Positions 62,676 to 64,000 of a DNA stretch of 64,000 nt are shown one piece after another. The number at the start of each line of letters is the position of its first letter. Positions within the stretch are counted from its first letter, which is position 1. The position numbers and the translations under genes were made by a program. The stretch spans positions 434,001 to 498,000 of the forward strand of contig RCSZ01000003.1 of NCBI GenBank assembly GCA_014898425.1. Direction: 5' to 3'. Under the pieces are notes generated by a model. It had not been told where the DNA came from and did not search any database. It was given only the letters and a program-made list of their open reading frames with translations. This DNA comes from Botryotinia globosa (lineage: Eukaryota > Ascomycota > Leotiomycetes > Helotiales > Sclerotiniaceae).

Positions 62676-63887
62676 ATGGCGCCTTCCCCGGTGACAGTAA
62701 GTCTAAAAGATTTACAAAGTGGTATGTCTCAACGTGATGTAAATTTGTCCTGCCTTAGCTAATTTGATGTTACAGGCAATGTTTCTTTCTCAACATTAGA
62801 AGAGGCTTTTGGCCCCGAGTCTTTAGGTATTATTCTTGTCAAAGATGTTCCAGAGCCATTTGTAGAGTTAAGACATAGTCTACTCTCATATTCGTCTTAT
62901 CTTGGAAACTTGCCCGAAGTCAGACTAGGTCAGTATCATAATTACATTTTTGAGGCAATGGAAAAGGTCTGATGTCCAGCAGAGAAAATCGAAAACGCGG
63001 CTGCAAAATATCTTACTGGCTGGTCTCGTGGTAAAGAAACTCTAAAAAATGGCCAAGTGGACACACTCAAAGGATCATACTATGCGAATTGTGCCTTTTA
63101 CGTCGACCCATCTTTAGCATGTGCGATTCCTACTCCTGACTTTTCACCTGAAAATTTTCCCGAATATCTCAGTCCAAATTTGTGGCCTGGAGAAAACGTA
63201 TTGCCTGGTTTCAAGAACACCTTTGAGAGATTGTGTCGAATTATTATTGACACCGGAGTACTGGTCGCTCGGGCTTGTGATAGATATGCAGAGAAGGAAA
63301 TTCCAGACTACAAACCTGGGTACCTTGAGCACGTTGTAAAAACTTCAACAACAACTAAAGCAAGATTGCTGCATTACTTCCCAGCAGAAGCGAAGGACTC
63401 TTCTGATGCTCTAGACGATGATTGGTGTGCAACACATCTAGATCATGGCTGTTTAACTGGACTCACATCGGCTATGTTCATCAACGAGACTCGAAATCCA
63501 CCCGTGATTCCAGTATCCTACTCATATCGTCCAACTACCCTTAGCCCTCTTAAGGAGCTCCCTGCGTCTCCGGATCCAACTGCAGGACTTTACATTCAGT
63601 CTCGAAGTGGCGAGACTGTTCAAGTTAAAATTCCTAAAGACTGTATCGCTTTCCAAACGGGAGAGGCACTCGAAAGAATTACCAAAGGTAAATTCAAGGC
63701 AGTTCCTCACTACGTGAGAGGTGTTCGACCAGGAATTGCAGATGGTGAAAACGAAGGAGGAAGAATTGCAAGAAATACTATTGCCGTCTTTACTCAACCA
63801 AATTTGGACGAGATAGTAGACTCAGAGATGGGCATTACTTTTGGGGAGTTCGCGAGAGGAGTAGTTGAGAAAAATACAACGAAGTGA
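62676..63887 (+). CDS. 2-oxoglutarate/Fe(II)-dependent oxygenase (IPNS-like)
   Basis: Three exons, join(62676..62721, 62776..62928, 62983..63887), give 367 aa. The first ATG (MAPSPVTV) lies close to the FRG1 promoter. Iron-ligand candidates are H218 and D220 in THLDHGCLTG and H309 in AVPHYVRG. R330 (RNTIAVF) would bind 2-oxoglutarate, the order expected for the family. Spacing between H218 and H309 is about 91 residues, longer than in IPNS-type proteins, with a loop SPDPTAGLYIQSRSGETVQV between. The substrate is unknown. The fold resembles isopenicillin N synthase-like oxygenases of fungal primary or secondary metabolism. No biosynthetic cluster surrounds it, so housekeeping use is more likely. 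Confidence 0.85.
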
Positions 63888-64000
63888 GGTTATTCGAGCA
63901 GATCATTCACAATTTCATACGGAATACCCAATACATTCTTGCTTTCATCTATATGACAGAAACATCATTATGCTCAATCGTTTAGCGAGGGGGTATTGGG
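63888..64000. other. 3' flank of 2OG oxygenase gene
   Basis: 113 bp to the window edge. No gene seen. Confidence 0.6.

Overview
This 64 kb window is nuclear DNA of a filamentous ascomycete. Genes have short GT-AG introns (about 45-90 nt, often GTAAGT or GTATGT donors and CTAAC/CTGAC branch points). The gene set is typical of Pezizomycotina: Zn2Cys6 factor, HET-domain gene, HET-C, NLR-like genes, GH71 glucanase, and remains of a non-reducing polyketide synthase. The overall style suggests a leotiomycete, perhaps Sclerotiniaceae (Botrytis/Sclerotinia), but that placement is inference from protein recall and not a search result. Exon borders were joined by hand, and every joined model listed as intact keeps frame through all introns.

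Layout. 0-12 kb: SAGA subunit Ada3/Ngg1 (-), a PA/TM/RING-H2 ubiquitin ligase (+), a seven-exon urease (+) with every nickel and catalytic residue in place, and a PEBP-family protein (-). 12-20.6 kb: a gene-poor, decayed stretch holding the scrambled remains of a methylating non-reducing PKS (about 13.8-15.35 kb) and a HET-domain pseudogene with two frameshifts. 20.6-31 kb: Zn2Cys6 transcription factor (+), a 1,024-residue glycine-repeat membrane protein of unknown function (+), and a secreted GH71 alpha-1,3-glucanase with an N-terminal cysteine-rich module (-). 31-35 kb: 4.3 kb without genes, strongly depleted in G on the + strand and full of microsatellites. 35-44 kb: HMG-box protein (-), het-c homologue (+), Maf-type nucleotide pyrophosphatase (-).

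44.5-54 kb is an accessory, degenerating immunity/allorecognition-like block. It has a Q-rich hypothetical protein, a C2H2 protein with a C-terminal frameshift, a TPR-like helical protein, NLR-associated exons on the minus strand, and a divergent SesB-lipase/NB-ARC NLR with an in-frame stop. A 333 bp MITE with 27 bp terminal inverted repeats and TA target-site duplications sits inside it. 54-64 kb returns to conserved housekeeping genes: a small bHLH factor, ERAD component Hrd3/Sel1, a WDR89-like WD40 protein, an FRG1 homologue, and a 2-oxoglutarate/Fe(II) oxygenase transcribed divergently from FRG1.

The genes are mostly independent. Functional links I can see are protein turnover (RING ligase, Hrd3), cell wall remodelling (GH71) and self/non-self recognition (HET relic, HET-C, NLR block). 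The strongest candidates for undescribed biology are the glycine-zipper repeat membrane protein, the NLR/TPR/C2H2 block with its MITE, and the PKS relic.
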